From positions 1 through 22,135 of the forward strand of contig DADA01000013.1 in NCBI GenBank assembly GCA_002494895.1: 22,135 nucleotides of DNA. The letters are read 5' to 3'. Position 1 is the first letter of the stretch, and the number at the start of each line of letters is the position of its first letter. The position numbers and the translations under genes are program-made. The stretch is from Nitrososphaera sp. UBA210. GTDB lineage: Archaea; Thermoproteota; Nitrososphaeria; Nitrososphaerales; Nitrososphaeraceae. The notes beneath the pieces are model-generated. The model was not told the DNA's origin. It worked only from the letters and a program-made list of their open reading frames with translations, and did not search any database. Shown here piece by piece: positions 1-6,455 of this stretch.

Positions 1-28
1 GACCCCAGTTCGAATCTGGGCCGGGCTA
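1..28 (+). tRNA. 3' end of a tRNA gene (partial, cut by window edge)
   Basis: A complete T arm is visible: stem CCCAG/CTGGG at 4-8 and 16-20 around the loop TTCGAAT. It is followed by a 7-nt acceptor strand CCGGGCT and discriminator A at 28. No CCA is encoded, as is usual in archaea. The anticodon lies outside the window, so the isoacceptor cannot be named; the 5' acceptor strand should read AGCCCGG. A degenerate copy of this tail occurs at 1047-1078. Confidence 0.85.
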
Positions 29-37
29 TTACAATAA
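7..37 (+). repeat. Direct repeat copy 1, overlapping the tRNA 3' end (att-like)
   Basis: The 15-mer GGGCTATTACAATAA at 23-37 recurs exactly at 1064-1078. Upstream, AGTTCGAATCTG at 7-18 corresponds to AGTTCAATCTG at 1047-1057 with small indels. The identity starts inside the tRNA acceptor strand and runs 9 bp past the mature end. This is how attachment-site duplications from tRNA-targeted integration look. Confidence 0.6.
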
Positions 38-39
38 CT

Positions 40-879
40 CTAGTTCATCACTCTGTCGACTGGATTAATGCAGGTAACCCCGTCTTCGATCGTTATTATG
101 AAGGAAATTATGGTCCCGTTGAGGTCGCCGAGAACGGACGAGGGGACCTTTCTCACCTTGACGAAATCGTCTCCGACCCTTAGTTCGCCAGGCGATCGGA
201 ACGAAGCAGAGACCAGCTCTATTCCATTAGTGCAATCTTTATTCGACGCAACATTCACCACATGTGTATGAAGCACGCTATCGCCCACGTCGTCCTGGTC
301 TTCGCTGTCGAGTATTCCGGCATGGGTCGCCACCGCGAGCAGACCCTTTCCTCCGTCGGCAAGCGCGGCAAAGCCATAAGCAGGTCTCTCTATGGTTGGA
401 GCGACTTCTCCTGCTACTTCAACTCGCATCGCAACTCTGTTGTCTGTCCATAACCTAGTGTCCTGAATGTCAAGGTAATCGGGTGGAACAACGATGATCT
501 TTACCGGCACGGGCCTGGATTTCGCTCCATGCTCGTCGACTGCCCTGAAAATCACGCCATAGGTGCCCACAAACGGGTGACCGTCTTCGAATGTAATAGA
601 AGCTGAAGTTTGGCCCTCAGACATCTCGACGAATTCGTAAAAAGCCCCTGGCGGAAGAGGCGTATTGATGATGTCGACAAAGTCTCCGTCCCTGTCAGTG
701 GCATCCAGGGCAATGTTTGCGCTTATCCCTTGCCCGGCTTCAAACGTAAACACCTGGCCGGCTGTGGGAAAGTTAATTACCGGACGGTGGTTTGGCTGCG
801 CAAATGAAGGCAATATCGTAAGCGCAAGCAGAGAAATCAGCGCTACTGACAGATACCTGATTATGTTCCGTTCTGTCAT
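40..879 (-). CDS. Secreted hypothetical protein with Ig/cadherin-like N-terminal domain
   Basis: The ATG at 879 begins MTERN and leads into a clear Sec signal peptide, with a hydrophobic stretch ending in LPSFAQ and predicted cleavage just before or after the Gln. An in-frame ATG at 885 and a longer extension to 1002 exist, but a TATA-like CTTTTATAC at 903-911 favours a leaderless start at 879. The mature N-terminal ~110 residues resemble a beta-sandwich repeat (PVINFP..., later GTYGVIFRAVDEHGA), like Ig or cadherin-like modules that bind other surface molecules. The C-terminal ~150 residues are acidic with two Cys (KDCTN, VTCIN) that could form a disulfide. I recognise no enzyme motif. The gene lies between two copies of a tRNA-tail repeat, so it may have arrived as cargo of a small insertion. 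Expected location: cell surface or outside. Confidence 0.75.
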   Translation of the reverse strand: MTERNIIRYLSVALISLLALTILPSFAQPNHRPVINFPTAGQVFTFEAGQGISANIALDATDRDGDFVDIINTPLPPGAFYEFVEMSEGQTSASITFEDGHPFVGTYGVIFRAVDEHGAKSRPVPVKIIVVPPDYLDIQDTRLWTDNRVAMRVEVAGEVAPTIERPAYGFAALADGGKGLLAVATHAGILDSEDQDDVGDSVLHTHVVNVASNKDCTNGIELVSASFRSPGELRVGDDFVKVRKVPSSVLGDLNGTIISFIITIEDGVTCINPVDRVMN

Positions 880-901
880 TGACATGATTATTGTCAGTCC
901 T

Positions 902-912
902 TGTATAAAAGA
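902..912 (-). promoter_or_regulatory. TATA box for the secreted-protein gene
   Basis: On the minus strand this reads CTTTTATAC, centred ~28 nt before the ATG at 879. This is the spacing expected for archaeal TBP/TFB-driven leaderless transcription. Confidence 0.5.
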
Positions 913-1046
913 ACTGTCGATTTTCTTTCTATAAGTACGGATATCTATTTGTCTGAAAAGACCATGATGGTAATTGTTGACACCAATCGAAACTTGAACC
1001 AAAATTCAAATGGCTTTACGCGAAGGTACTGTCTATCGCCTTTTTT

Positions 1047-1078
1047 AGTTCAATCTGCAAGATGGGCTATTACAATAA
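1047..1078 (+). repeat. Direct repeat copy 2, degenerate tRNA 3' tail (att-like)
   Basis: It contains an exact 15-bp match (1064-1078) to the tRNA 3' end and its flank at 23-37, preceded by a degenerate T-arm remnant AGTTCAATCTG. The last part merges into the AT-rich promoter of the next gene. The spacing between copies is ~1.04 kb and the only gene between them is the secreted protein. Confidence 0.6.
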
Positions 1079-1081
1079 ATA
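1070..1081 (+). promoter_or_regulatory. TATA-like element for the 2-hydroxyacid dehydrogenase
   Basis: ACAATAAATAC is centred ~28 nt before the GTG at 1105, fitting a leaderless archaeal transcript. It overlaps the end of direct repeat copy 2. Confidence 0.4.
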
Positions 1082-1104
1082 CGCTGTAATGGCAGTTTTG
1101 TGGC

Positions 1105-2079
1105 GTGACCAGAAAGAGGGTCTATGTCACAAGAAAGATTCCCGGCCCATGCGTTTCAATGCTTTCAAGAGAATGCGAGGTCGCGCTGCACAAGAGATCC
1201 GATCCTCCCAGCAGAAGGGAAATGCTGAAAAACGTTGCCGGCAAGGATGGGCTCCTCTGCATGCTATCTGACAAGATTGACGCCGAGCTGATGGACGCAG
1301 CTGGCCCGAACCTCAAAGTCATAAGTTCTTACAGCACAGGCTATGAGCACATCGATGTAAAGGCCGCCACTGCAAGGGGCATCCGCGTGACATTTACCGC
1401 AGATATTCTTGCCGAGGCGACAGCTGACCTTACCTTTGCTCTTCTACTGGCTTGCGCGCGAAACGTCGTTAAAGGGGATGTGTTTGTCAGGGAGGGCAGA
1501 TGGAAAGTGGGATGGATGCCAGACCTTATGCTCGGTTACGACATCCACGGAGCAACTCTTGGAATCATTGGCCTTGGCAGGATAGGCTCTGCGGTCGCGC
1601 GCAGGGCCAGGGGGTTTGGCATGAAAGTGATCTATAACAACCGAAGCCGAAATGTCGAAGCAGAGAATGAATCGGGCGCATCCTTTGTCGAACTGGATGA
1701 TCTGTTCAGACAGAGTGATTTCGTTTCCGTGCATACTAGTCTGAACGGCTCGAGCCGACACATGATAAACCTGGCAAAACTAGAATCGATGAAAAAAACT
1801 GCGTTTCTTGTCAATACTTCTAGGGGACCTGTGATCAATGAGGCCGATCTGGCAAGGGCACTGAAGCGGGGAATAATCGCAGGCGCCGGCCTTGATGTTT
1901 TTGAAAATGAACCGCTGTCGAGGACAAGTTCACTGTTGCGGGTGAAGAACGTCGTCCTGTTGCCCCACATAGGCAGCGCATCAATAGAGACCAGGTCGAA
2001 GATGGGCAAAGTAGCAGCAGAGAGCCTGATAGCTGTTCTGAACGGTAGAGAGCCTGACCCAAAGTTTGTCGTAAATTAA
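1105..2079 (+). CDS. D-isomer-specific 2-hydroxyacid dehydrogenase (glyoxylate/hydroxypyruvate reductase-like)
   Basis: NAD(P)H-dependent reductase of 2-oxoacids such as glyoxylate, hydroxypyruvate or phenylpyruvate; cytoplasmic. The 324-residue length is normal for the family. The Rossmann motif GLGRIG is at residues 156-161. The catalytic triad is present: Arg240 in NTSRGPV, Glu269 in ENEP and His288 in LPHIGS. The N-terminal VTRKIP and the STGYEHID segment (77-84) match GRHPR-type enzymes. The likely start is GTG, since the family's first beta-strand (VYVTRKI) begins five residues later. It stands alone on the plus strand and faces the sugar operon convergently. Substrate cannot be fixed from sequence; a SerA-type role is less likely because the C-terminal regulatory domain is absent. 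Confidence 0.9.
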   Translation: MTRKRVYVTRKIPGPCVSMLSRECEVALHKRSDPPSRREMLKNVAGKDGLLCMLSDKIDAELMDAAGPNLKVISSYSTGYEHIDVKAATARGIRVTFTADILAEATADLTFALLLACARNVVKGDVFVREGRWKVGWMPDLMLGYDIHGATLGIIGLGRIGSAVARRARGFGMKVIYNNRSRNVEAENESGASFVELDDLFRQSDFVSVHTSLNGSSRHMINLAKLESMKKTAFLVNTSRGPVINEADLARALKRGIIAGAGLDVFENEPLSRTSSLLRVKNVVLLPHIGSASIETRSKMGKVAAESLIAVLNGREPDPKFVVN

Positions 2080-2082
2080 GCC

Positions 2083-2089
2083 AAAAAAA
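2083..2089 (-). terminator. T-run terminator for the ilvE-to-acetyltransferase run
   Basis: On the minus strand a run of seven T follows the acetyltransferase stop by ~20 nt. Archaeal RNA polymerase terminates at such runs without needing a hairpin. Confidence 0.55.
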
Positions 2090-2110
2090 GAGCACTTCAA
2101 AGCGGATTTG

Positions 2111-2614
2111 CTATTTTCCAGCTTCCCACTGTTTCTTTTTCTTGTCGTATTCCGCCCTGCTGTAAGCAGGCTTTGCCGGGTGACCCATGACCACAGTGTC
2201 TGGCGCAACGTCCCTGGTCACAACCGACGCCATCGCGACGACGCTGTTCCTGCCGACCCTGACTCCGGGCTTGAATACTGCTCGCCCGCCGATTATCGCC
2301 CCATCCTCGACAACAACTCCTACCATTTTTGGGCTCATCGGGTACGGATCGTTTGTAAATGCCGCTGCAGGCCCGATAAAGACATTGCTCCCGATTACTG
2401 TCAGGGGCGGAATGTAGACGGATCCCTCAATTCTCGTGTTGCTGCCGATCTTTACCTTGTAGTCAACATGGGTCAACGAGCCTATCATGACATTGTCGCC
2501 TATCTCTGCTTCGCTGCCGACATAAGCAAAATGCCAGATCTTTACGTTCTTGCCGATCTTGGCGTTACTTGCGACGTAATTTGCAACTCCCGGAGGAGCA
2601 GAATAGCTACCCAA
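2111..2614 (-). CDS. Left-handed beta-helix N-acetyltransferase, WlbB/WbpD-like
   Basis: This 167-residue protein is built almost entirely of hexapeptide repeats of the [LIV]GxxxxI type, e.g. KIGKNVKIWHFAYVGSE and VRVGRNSVVAMASVV. It ends with the GHPAKP segment typical of sugar O/N-acetyltransferases. The IWHFAYVG, FTND and VVVEDGAIIGG elements resemble WlbB/WbpD, which acetylates the 3-amino group of UDP-GlcNAc3NA-uronate using acetyl-CoA. The start appears to be TTG at 2614, 4 nt after the Trm112-like stop, so it is probably read from the same mRNA. The WlbA-like dehydrogenase two genes upstream supports a di-N-acetylated hexuronic acid pathway for surface polysaccharide or N-glycan. Exact substrate is inferred. 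Confidence 0.8.
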   Translation of the reverse strand: MGSYSAPPGVANYVASNAKIGKNVKIWHFAYVGSEAEIGDNVMIGSLTHVDYKVKIGSNTRIEGSVYIPPLTVIGSNVFIGPAAAFTNDPYPMSPKMVGVVVEDGAIIGGRAVFKPGVRVGRNSVVAMASVVTRDVAPDTVVMGHPAKPAYSRAEYDKKKKQWEAGK

Positions 2615-2618
2615 TGTT

Positions 2619-2888
2619 TCAGAGATGCCATGGATTTCCTTGCTTTATAACTTTCTCAGGGATCTTTTCCTGCCATTTCTGCAGAAATTCAATGTCCTTT
2701 TGTTTTTCGCGCAGCTCATCCGGCAGCATTACGGGGATCTCCTCTTTAATCGGATAGAACCTGTTGCATTTCGTGCAAAAGAGGACTCCTTCCTTTATTG
2801 TCTGGCCCTCAGCGACTATCTCGAACAGCTCTAGCGGGTAGTGCTTGTCTATGGGACAGGCGAGTATGTCCAGCATTGATTTTTTCAT
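2619..2888 (-). CDS. Trm112-like zinc-binding protein
   Basis: This 89-residue protein has the Trm112/UPF0434 signature: MLDILACPID near the N-terminus and FCTKCNRFYPI followed by IPVMLP. Candidate zinc ligands are Cys11, Asp14, Cys38 and Cys41; the usual second Cys is Asp here. Trm112 proteins activate partner methyltransferases acting on tRNA, rRNA or release factors. Some bacterial homologues sit in cell-envelope sugar operons, as this one does. Its ATG overlaps the stop of the upstream oxidoreductase by one base (TAATG), so it is translationally coupled. Partner is unknown; it could be a methyltransferase elsewhere or a chaperone-like subunit for the sugar enzymes. Confidence 0.8.
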   Translation of the reverse strand: MKKSMLDILACPIDKHYPLELFEIVAEGQTIKEGVLFCTKCNRFYPIKEEIPVMLPDELREKQKDIEFLQKWQEKIPEKVIKQGNPWHL

Positions 2889-3859
2889 TATGGCTTCAGA
2901 TCCAGGTACACCGGGGATCCGGTGTTGCTTGACAGGATTGCCGCTTCAGCGACCCTGGTTACATTGGTCGCGTCAGCCGACGTCACCACGATTTCAGACT
3001 TGCCGGCGATGGCATCGACAAAGTTCCTCAACTCCAGGGTCAGCGGCTCCTGGAACTGCCTCCGCGGGACTATAGTGGCGTCAGCATGATCTATCCTTAT
3101 TTCCTGCGTCAGAAAATCTCCGGTGATGATGCCGTCGGTGCAGACTGCGCTAAATGTTCGCACTTTCTTTGGCGTCAGCCAGTTTGATGCTATTATCGCG
3201 ACCTTTTGACCTTCGAACCCGAGCATGATGGTTGCAAAATCCTCAAAGGAATGGAACCGCTTGCCAGCGCGCGAAAAGACCACGTTTGGCCGGCTTCCGA
3301 AAAGAAACATCGCCGCGTCGATGTCATGGACCGAGGTGTCGTATATCACTCCCACGTCCTTTACGTGTAGGGGCATCCTGTTCTCCCGGTGGAACTCGAT
3401 CATCATCGGGTCGCCGTACATCTTGCCCTCTATGAGCTTCTTGGTGTCGCTCACTGCCGGATTAAAGCGCTCTACGTAACCCGATGTCAGGATCACCTTG
3501 TGTTTGTCTGCAACCTGCATCAGTTCCTCGCATTCCTTGGACGAAAACGACATGGGTTTCTCCACAAAGGTGTTGATCCCTTTTTCCATGGCTTTCTTCG
3601 CAACTGCCGAGTGGGTCTTTGTAGGCGTGCACACGAGGCAGCCGTCCAGTCTCTGGTTGTCAAGCATTTCATCGATGGAGGAATACGAAGCCACGCCATA
3701 CTTGTCTGCGAGTTCTTTGGCGCGCTTGCCGTCCAGGTCGCAGATTGCCGCGAGGCATCCAAAGTCCTTCAGCACCCTGGCATGGTTCTTGCCCCAGCCT
3801 CCAACTCCCGCGATTGCTATCTGCGGCCCGTGTGAAGCTACCAAACCGGAGTCAGCCAC
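2888..3859 (-). CDS. Gfo/Idh/MocA family oxidoreductase, WlbA-like
   Basis: NAD-dependent sugar dehydrogenase of 323 residues, normal for the family. The Rossmann motif GVGGWGKNH is at 18-26, with acidic Asp41 at the end of beta-2 (AICDLDG). The family EKP motif is at 100-102, GYVERFNP at 127-134 and the catalytic-type HDIDAAMFLFG at 178-188. GYVERFNP and the neighbouring acetyltransferase point to oxidation at C3 of a UDP-N-acetylglucosaminuronate, the WlbA step. The start is GTG at 3859, overlapping the ilvE stop by 22 nt; no ATG is available before residue 65. A DegT-type aminotransferase (WlbC), needed between WlbA and WlbB, is not in this window. The specific substrate is inference. Confidence 0.85.
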   Translation of the reverse strand: MADSGLVASHGPQIAIAGVGGWGKNHARVLKDFGCLAAICDLDGKRAKELADKYGVASYSSIDEMLDNQRLDGCLVCTPTKTHSAVAKKAMEKGINTFVEKPMSFSSKECEELMQVADKHKVILTSGYVERFNPAVSDTKKLIEGKMYGDPMMIEFHRENRMPLHVKDVGVIYDTSVHDIDAAMFLFGSRPNVVFSRAGKRFHSFEDFATIMLGFEGQKVAIIASNWLTPKKVRTFSAVCTDGIITGDFLTQEIRIDHADATIVPRRQFQEPLTLELRNFVDAIAGKSEIVVTSADATNVTRVAEAAILSSNTGSPVYLDLKP

Positions 3860-4755
3860 TCCTTGAATTCCCTGCTCTCGGCGGACACTATCTTTGCATA
3901 AGCATCACGGATCCGTTTTGTCACCGGCCCTTCCCTTCCATTGCCAACCGCATGGCCGTCTATGCTTGTCACGGCAGTAATTTCAGCAGCGGTGCCGGTC
4001 AGAAATATCTCGTCTGACAAGTAAAGCTCTGTCCTTGGTATGGGGCGCTCGACAACTTCGAATCCTAAATTCTTCGCAATCGCCATTGCGCTCTCTCTTG
4101 TTATGCCTTCAAGAGCAGAGTCCGCAAAGTACGGCGTGTAGATCCTGCCCTTCCTCACCAAGAAAATGTTCTCCCCGGAAGCCTCGCTGACATTTCCAGA
4201 CAGGTCAAGCAATATCGATTCATCGTACCCATTGCGCTTGCTCTCCTGCGTCGCAAGCACGGAATTTAGGTAGTTGCCAGCCGCCTTGGCAAGTGGAGGG
4301 ATAGTGCTGTCATGAATCCTTCTCCACGATGAAACGCATGCCTTGATGCCCTCTCCTTTGAAGTACTTTGCAAAAGGAAACGTGATGATGATCGTGTGAG
4401 TGGGCGATTCCTTTGTAACATTCAAGTCGATGCCGTGATTTCCAACGAAAGAAAGCGGCCTGATGTAGCAGGATTCCTTGATGTTGTTCTTACACAAAAG
4501 TTCAACAGTCGCATCACAAAGTTGCTTGACCGAATAATTCATCGTGAAAGAATAAACACTGGCCGAGCGGCGCAGCCTCTCCATGTGGTCTTGCAACCTG
4601 AATACAAACAGGTTATTCTTGGCCGCATACCCCCGAATGCCTTCAAAGACTGCTGTCCCGTAGTGGAGGGCGTGAGTGACAACGGGCACGGTCGCTTCAT
4701 GCCATTTGACAAACTTGCCGTCAAACCAGATAAACTCGCCCCCTTTTGCCTTCAT
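3838..4755 (-). CDS. ilvE: Branched-chain amino acid aminotransferase
   Basis: PLP fold-type IV aminotransferase, 305 residues. It transfers the amino group between glutamate and the branched-chain 2-oxoacids in valine, leucine and isoleucine synthesis; cytoplasmic. Landmarks are WFDGKFV at 10-16, HALHYGTAVFEGIRGY at 28-43, the PLP lysine Lys157 in AKAAGNYLNS, GNVSEASGENIF at 187-198, and FLTGTAAEI near the C-terminus. It is first in a minus-strand run and overlaps the WlbA-like gene by 22 nt, so it is cotranscribed with sugar genes. The ATG at 4755 follows a TATA box at 4784-4795. D-amino-acid transaminase or aminodeoxychorismate lyase share the fold, but the length and motifs fit IlvE best. 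Confidence 0.92.
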   Translation of the reverse strand: MKAKGGEFIWFDGKFVKWHEATVPVVTHALHYGTAVFEGIRGYAAKNNLFVFRLQDHMERLRRSASVYSFTMNYSVKQLCDATVELLCKNNIKESCYIRPLSFVGNHGIDLNVTKESPTHTIIITFPFAKYFKGEGIKACVSSWRRIHDSTIPPLAKAAGNYLNSVLATQESKRNGYDESILLDLSGNVSEASGENIFLVRKGRIYTPYFADSALEGITRESAMAIAKNLGFEVVERPIPRTELYLSDEIFLTGTAAEITAVTSIDGHAVGNGREGPVTKRIRDAYAKIVSAESREFKEWLTPVW

Positions 4756-4783
4756 TATCGTACAGAGGCAGATTTTGTGCCGG

Positions 4784-4795
4784 CTTATAAAAATC
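4784..4795 (-). promoter_or_regulatory. TATA box of the ilvE operon
   Basis: On the minus strand this reads GATTTTTATAAG, a strong archaeal box A centred ~35 nt before the ilvE ATG. It predicts a leader of about 8 nt. It lies just before the stop of the nucleotidyltransferase-like gene. Confidence 0.55.
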
Positions 4796-4800
4796 TTGAA

Positions 4801-5415
4801 TCAGTGATAGCCTTCTTCTGGAAACTTCATGCCCATGACTCGCTTTGTATTGTCCTCAATCGCCGCAAAATGCTCCACTACATGCCAATTTCTTGCTATC
4901 AATTCAGCCACCTTGGCTGGCACTTTTTCCCGCCACGACTCTTTTTCTCCTCCTTCCAGTGCCTGCCTGTACATCAGGTTCTTGACGGTGGAAGACGATA
5001 TCTCGTGCCTGCTCGCCCTGAGAGGATGGAGCCTGTAGGCCTTGAGCATAAGCCGCTCTGCCTTGTCGCCTGTGTATGACACAAATTTTTCCTCTTTTAC
5101 CTGTGTTATTATCTCGTTTCGGAGTGCCCACGACCTCGAGGATAATAGCGGCGGCAGATATTTCGCGAACGGCGAGTGGAAGGAATAGTCCGGAAGAACT
5201 TGCAGCCCATCCCCAAAGACAGACTCTACCATGTCTTTTCTCAGCTCGTAAGAAAAAGGAAAGCTTTTGGTGTTTACTTCGCGGCCCTCTTTTAGAAATC
5301 GGACTGGAAAGACATAGACGTGATAATCTTGCTTCTGGAGTGATGATATTATCGCTTCATGAGCCTTTGTCATCGGGTTCAGGTGCGCAAGATATATTGC
5401 CGCTGTTGCCGTCAT
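4801..5415 (-). CDS. Cytidylyltransferase-fold protein (NMN adenylyltransferase-like)
   Basis: This 204-residue protein has a nucleotidyltransferase Rossmann fold. An N-terminal strand leads to HLNPMTKAHEAII at 11-23, matching the NxxH/HxGH phosphate-binding region with the first His replaced in context (NPMTKAH). Near the C-terminus, ISSSTVKNLM at 139-148 matches the ISSTxIR motif that binds ATP phosphates. VSYTGDKAERLM (112-123) occupies the position before it. Family members transfer a nucleotide to NMN, pantetheine phosphate or similar substrates. The degenerate first motif makes the substrate uncertain and a non-NAD role possible. It has its own TATA box at 5439-5450. Confidence 0.7.
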   Translation of the reverse strand: MTATAAIYLAHLNPMTKAHEAIISSLQKQDYHVYVFPVRFLKEGREVNTKSFPFSYELRKDMVESVFGDGLQVLPDYSFHSPFAKYLPPLLSSRSWALRNEIITQVKEEKFVSYTGDKAERLMLKAYRLHPLRASRHEISSSTVKNLMYRQALEGGEKESWREKVPAKVAELIARNWHVVEHFAAIEDNTKRVMGMKFPEEGYH

Positions 5416-5438
5416 GCCCTCATCCTAGATAAGAATGG

Positions 5439-5450
5439 GCATATAATAAG
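5439..5450 (-). promoter_or_regulatory. TATA box of the nucleotidyltransferase-like gene
   Basis: On the minus strand CTTATTATATGC is centred ~30 nt before the ATG at 5415, giving a near-leaderless transcript. It directly follows the T-rich terminator of alba. Confidence 0.5.
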
Positions 5451-5461
5451 AAAAAGAAAAA
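5451..5461 (-). terminator. T-rich terminator of alba
   Basis: On the minus strand TTTTTCTTTTT follows the alba stop codon by ~10 nt, the usual archaeal oligo-T termination signal. Confidence 0.5.
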
Positions 5462-5470
5462 GCAGCCGGT

Positions 5471-5794
5471 CTATCCTTTCTTTATCTCTATTTCAATAGT
5501 AGAGACGTTTCTCGTCCTGCCGTCCTCGGACTGGACCGTTTCGGAGCCGATTCTTACGTCGCCTATCTTGTATCCTGCGGTTTCCATTCTCTTCAGCGTA
5601 ATCTGTGACACGTCCACTGCCCTTCCGATGCTCAGGCCCCTGGCCTTGATAGTTACTACCGGCTGGTTGGCGAGCTGGATGAGCGTTGACGTAACGTATG
5701 TCATGAGTGGCTTCTTGCCGATGTATATTGTGTCATGCGGGCCTTCCCTACGCTGTGGCGGCTGCTCTTGGTGCGATGGTTGTGTTTCTGACAT
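5471..5794 (-). CDS. alba: DNA/RNA-binding chromatin protein Alba
   Basis: This 107-residue protein coats DNA and RNA as a dimer and helps organise archaeal chromatin. The core matches Sulfolobus Alba closely: IGKKPLMTYV with the nucleic-acid-contacting Lys27-Lys28 (equivalents of Lys16-Lys17), then IKARGLSIGRAVD and RNVSTIEIEIKK at the C-terminus. The first ~20 residues are a polar Gln/Pro-rich tail not present in crenarchaeal Alba. I chose the ATG at 5794 because a TATA-like ATAATTTAA at 5816-5824 is centred 26 nt upstream, giving a leaderless mRNA. The upstream extension to 5851 reads through that promoter and is not credible. In Sulfolobus, Alba is acetylated on one of these lysines; whether that occurs here is unknown. 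Confidence 0.95.
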   Translation of the reverse strand: MSETQPSHQEQPPQRREGPHDTIYIGKKPLMTYVTSTLIQLANQPVVTIKARGLSIGRAVDVSQITLKRMETAGYKIGDVRIGSETVQSEDGRTRNVSTIEIEIKKG

Positions 5795-5815
5795 GCACTT
5801 GATAGAACCTTGGGG

Positions 5816-5824
5816 ATAATTTAA
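5816..5824 (-). promoter_or_regulatory. TATA box of alba
   Basis: On the minus strand this reads TTAAATTAT, centred 26 nt from the alba ATG. It predicts a leaderless transcript and fixes the start at 5794. Confidence 0.55.
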
Positions 5825-5942
5825 TCTATGGTTGGGGGGAGGCGCGCTCAATTACCTGCATTACAGATTTTTCTGTCAGAGATTTCGCGCCATCGACGCG
5901 ATGATAATTAGATACAAATATCTCGAGAAGCAAAGGTAGCAG

Positions 5943-6422
5943 TTGTTTGACAAGAAGGTCAGATGGAAAGTGGAATACGATGATTCCCTTTACAAGATTT
6001 ATGATTGGGACCGCAATCTGGCCGGCTACTTTTTTCCGCATTACGGCGACATCAAGCCCAAAGAAAAAGAAGACGAGGTAATCGAACTGCTCAATAAGGA
6101 TCACGCCACGGTTCCCGAAGCGACTCTTCTCTTGCCAATGGTCAAGCTGGGGCTCTTGGATAACCAGGAAGGCATGGACGTTGACTTCGTAATTTCGTCG
6201 CTTGAAGCAAACGCAAAACGATCTGGCGCGTGGAAGCAATGGTTGCAGGGCAACGCCAAGTCGTTTGGTATTTTTGGTGCCGAAGTCCACACGGCAAGGG
6301 AGGACCGTAACATGCTCTCGATTGGCTTGGGCATTTCGAGATCCATCAAGCTTGGTGAAAAGGAAGTGCTTGATTTGCTGGCTCCGTTACTTGGAAGGCT
6401 GCATCAGGACGGCCTTCTCTGA
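5943..6422 (+). CDS. Conserved-type hypothetical protein
   Basis: 159 residues, mixed alpha/beta, no signal peptide or membrane segment. I do not recognise the family. The N-terminus WKVEYDDSLYKIYDWDRNLAGYFFPHYGD looks like a small beta-rich domain, and the rest is largely helical. The start appears to be TTG at 5943: an in-frame TAG stands six bases before it, and AAAGGT at 5932-5937 is a plausible ribosome binding site. The gene is divergent from alba and ends 33 nt before a methyltransferase that has its own TATA box. It is probably cytoplasmic and lineage-specific. Confidence 0.65.
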   Translation: MFDKKVRWKVEYDDSLYKIYDWDRNLAGYFFPHYGDIKPKEKEDEVIELLNKDHATVPEATLLLPMVKLGLLDNQEGMDVDFVISSLEANAKRSGAWKQWLQGNAKSFGIFGAEVHTAREDRNMLSIGLGISRSIKLGEKEVLDLLAPLLGRLHQDGLL

Positions 6423-6423
6423 T

Positions 6424-6431
6424 ATTTATAT
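6424..6431 (+). promoter_or_regulatory. TATA box of the Trm112-domain methyltransferase
   Basis: ATTTATAT is centred ~28 nt before the ATG at 6456, predicting an almost leaderless mRNA. It starts just after the stop of the preceding gene. Confidence 0.55.
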
Positions 6432-6455
6432 GAGGTCGCCGCGATACGTGGCGAG

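Noticed and set aside
4396..5079. 227-codon open frame on the plus strand
   Set aside because: It lies opposite ilvE and the nucleotidyltransferase-like gene, both with full motif support. Its translation shows no domain and is a shadow frame.
5795..5851. N-terminal extension of Alba
   Set aside because: It reads through the probable TATA box at 5816-5824, and Alba homologues do not have it.
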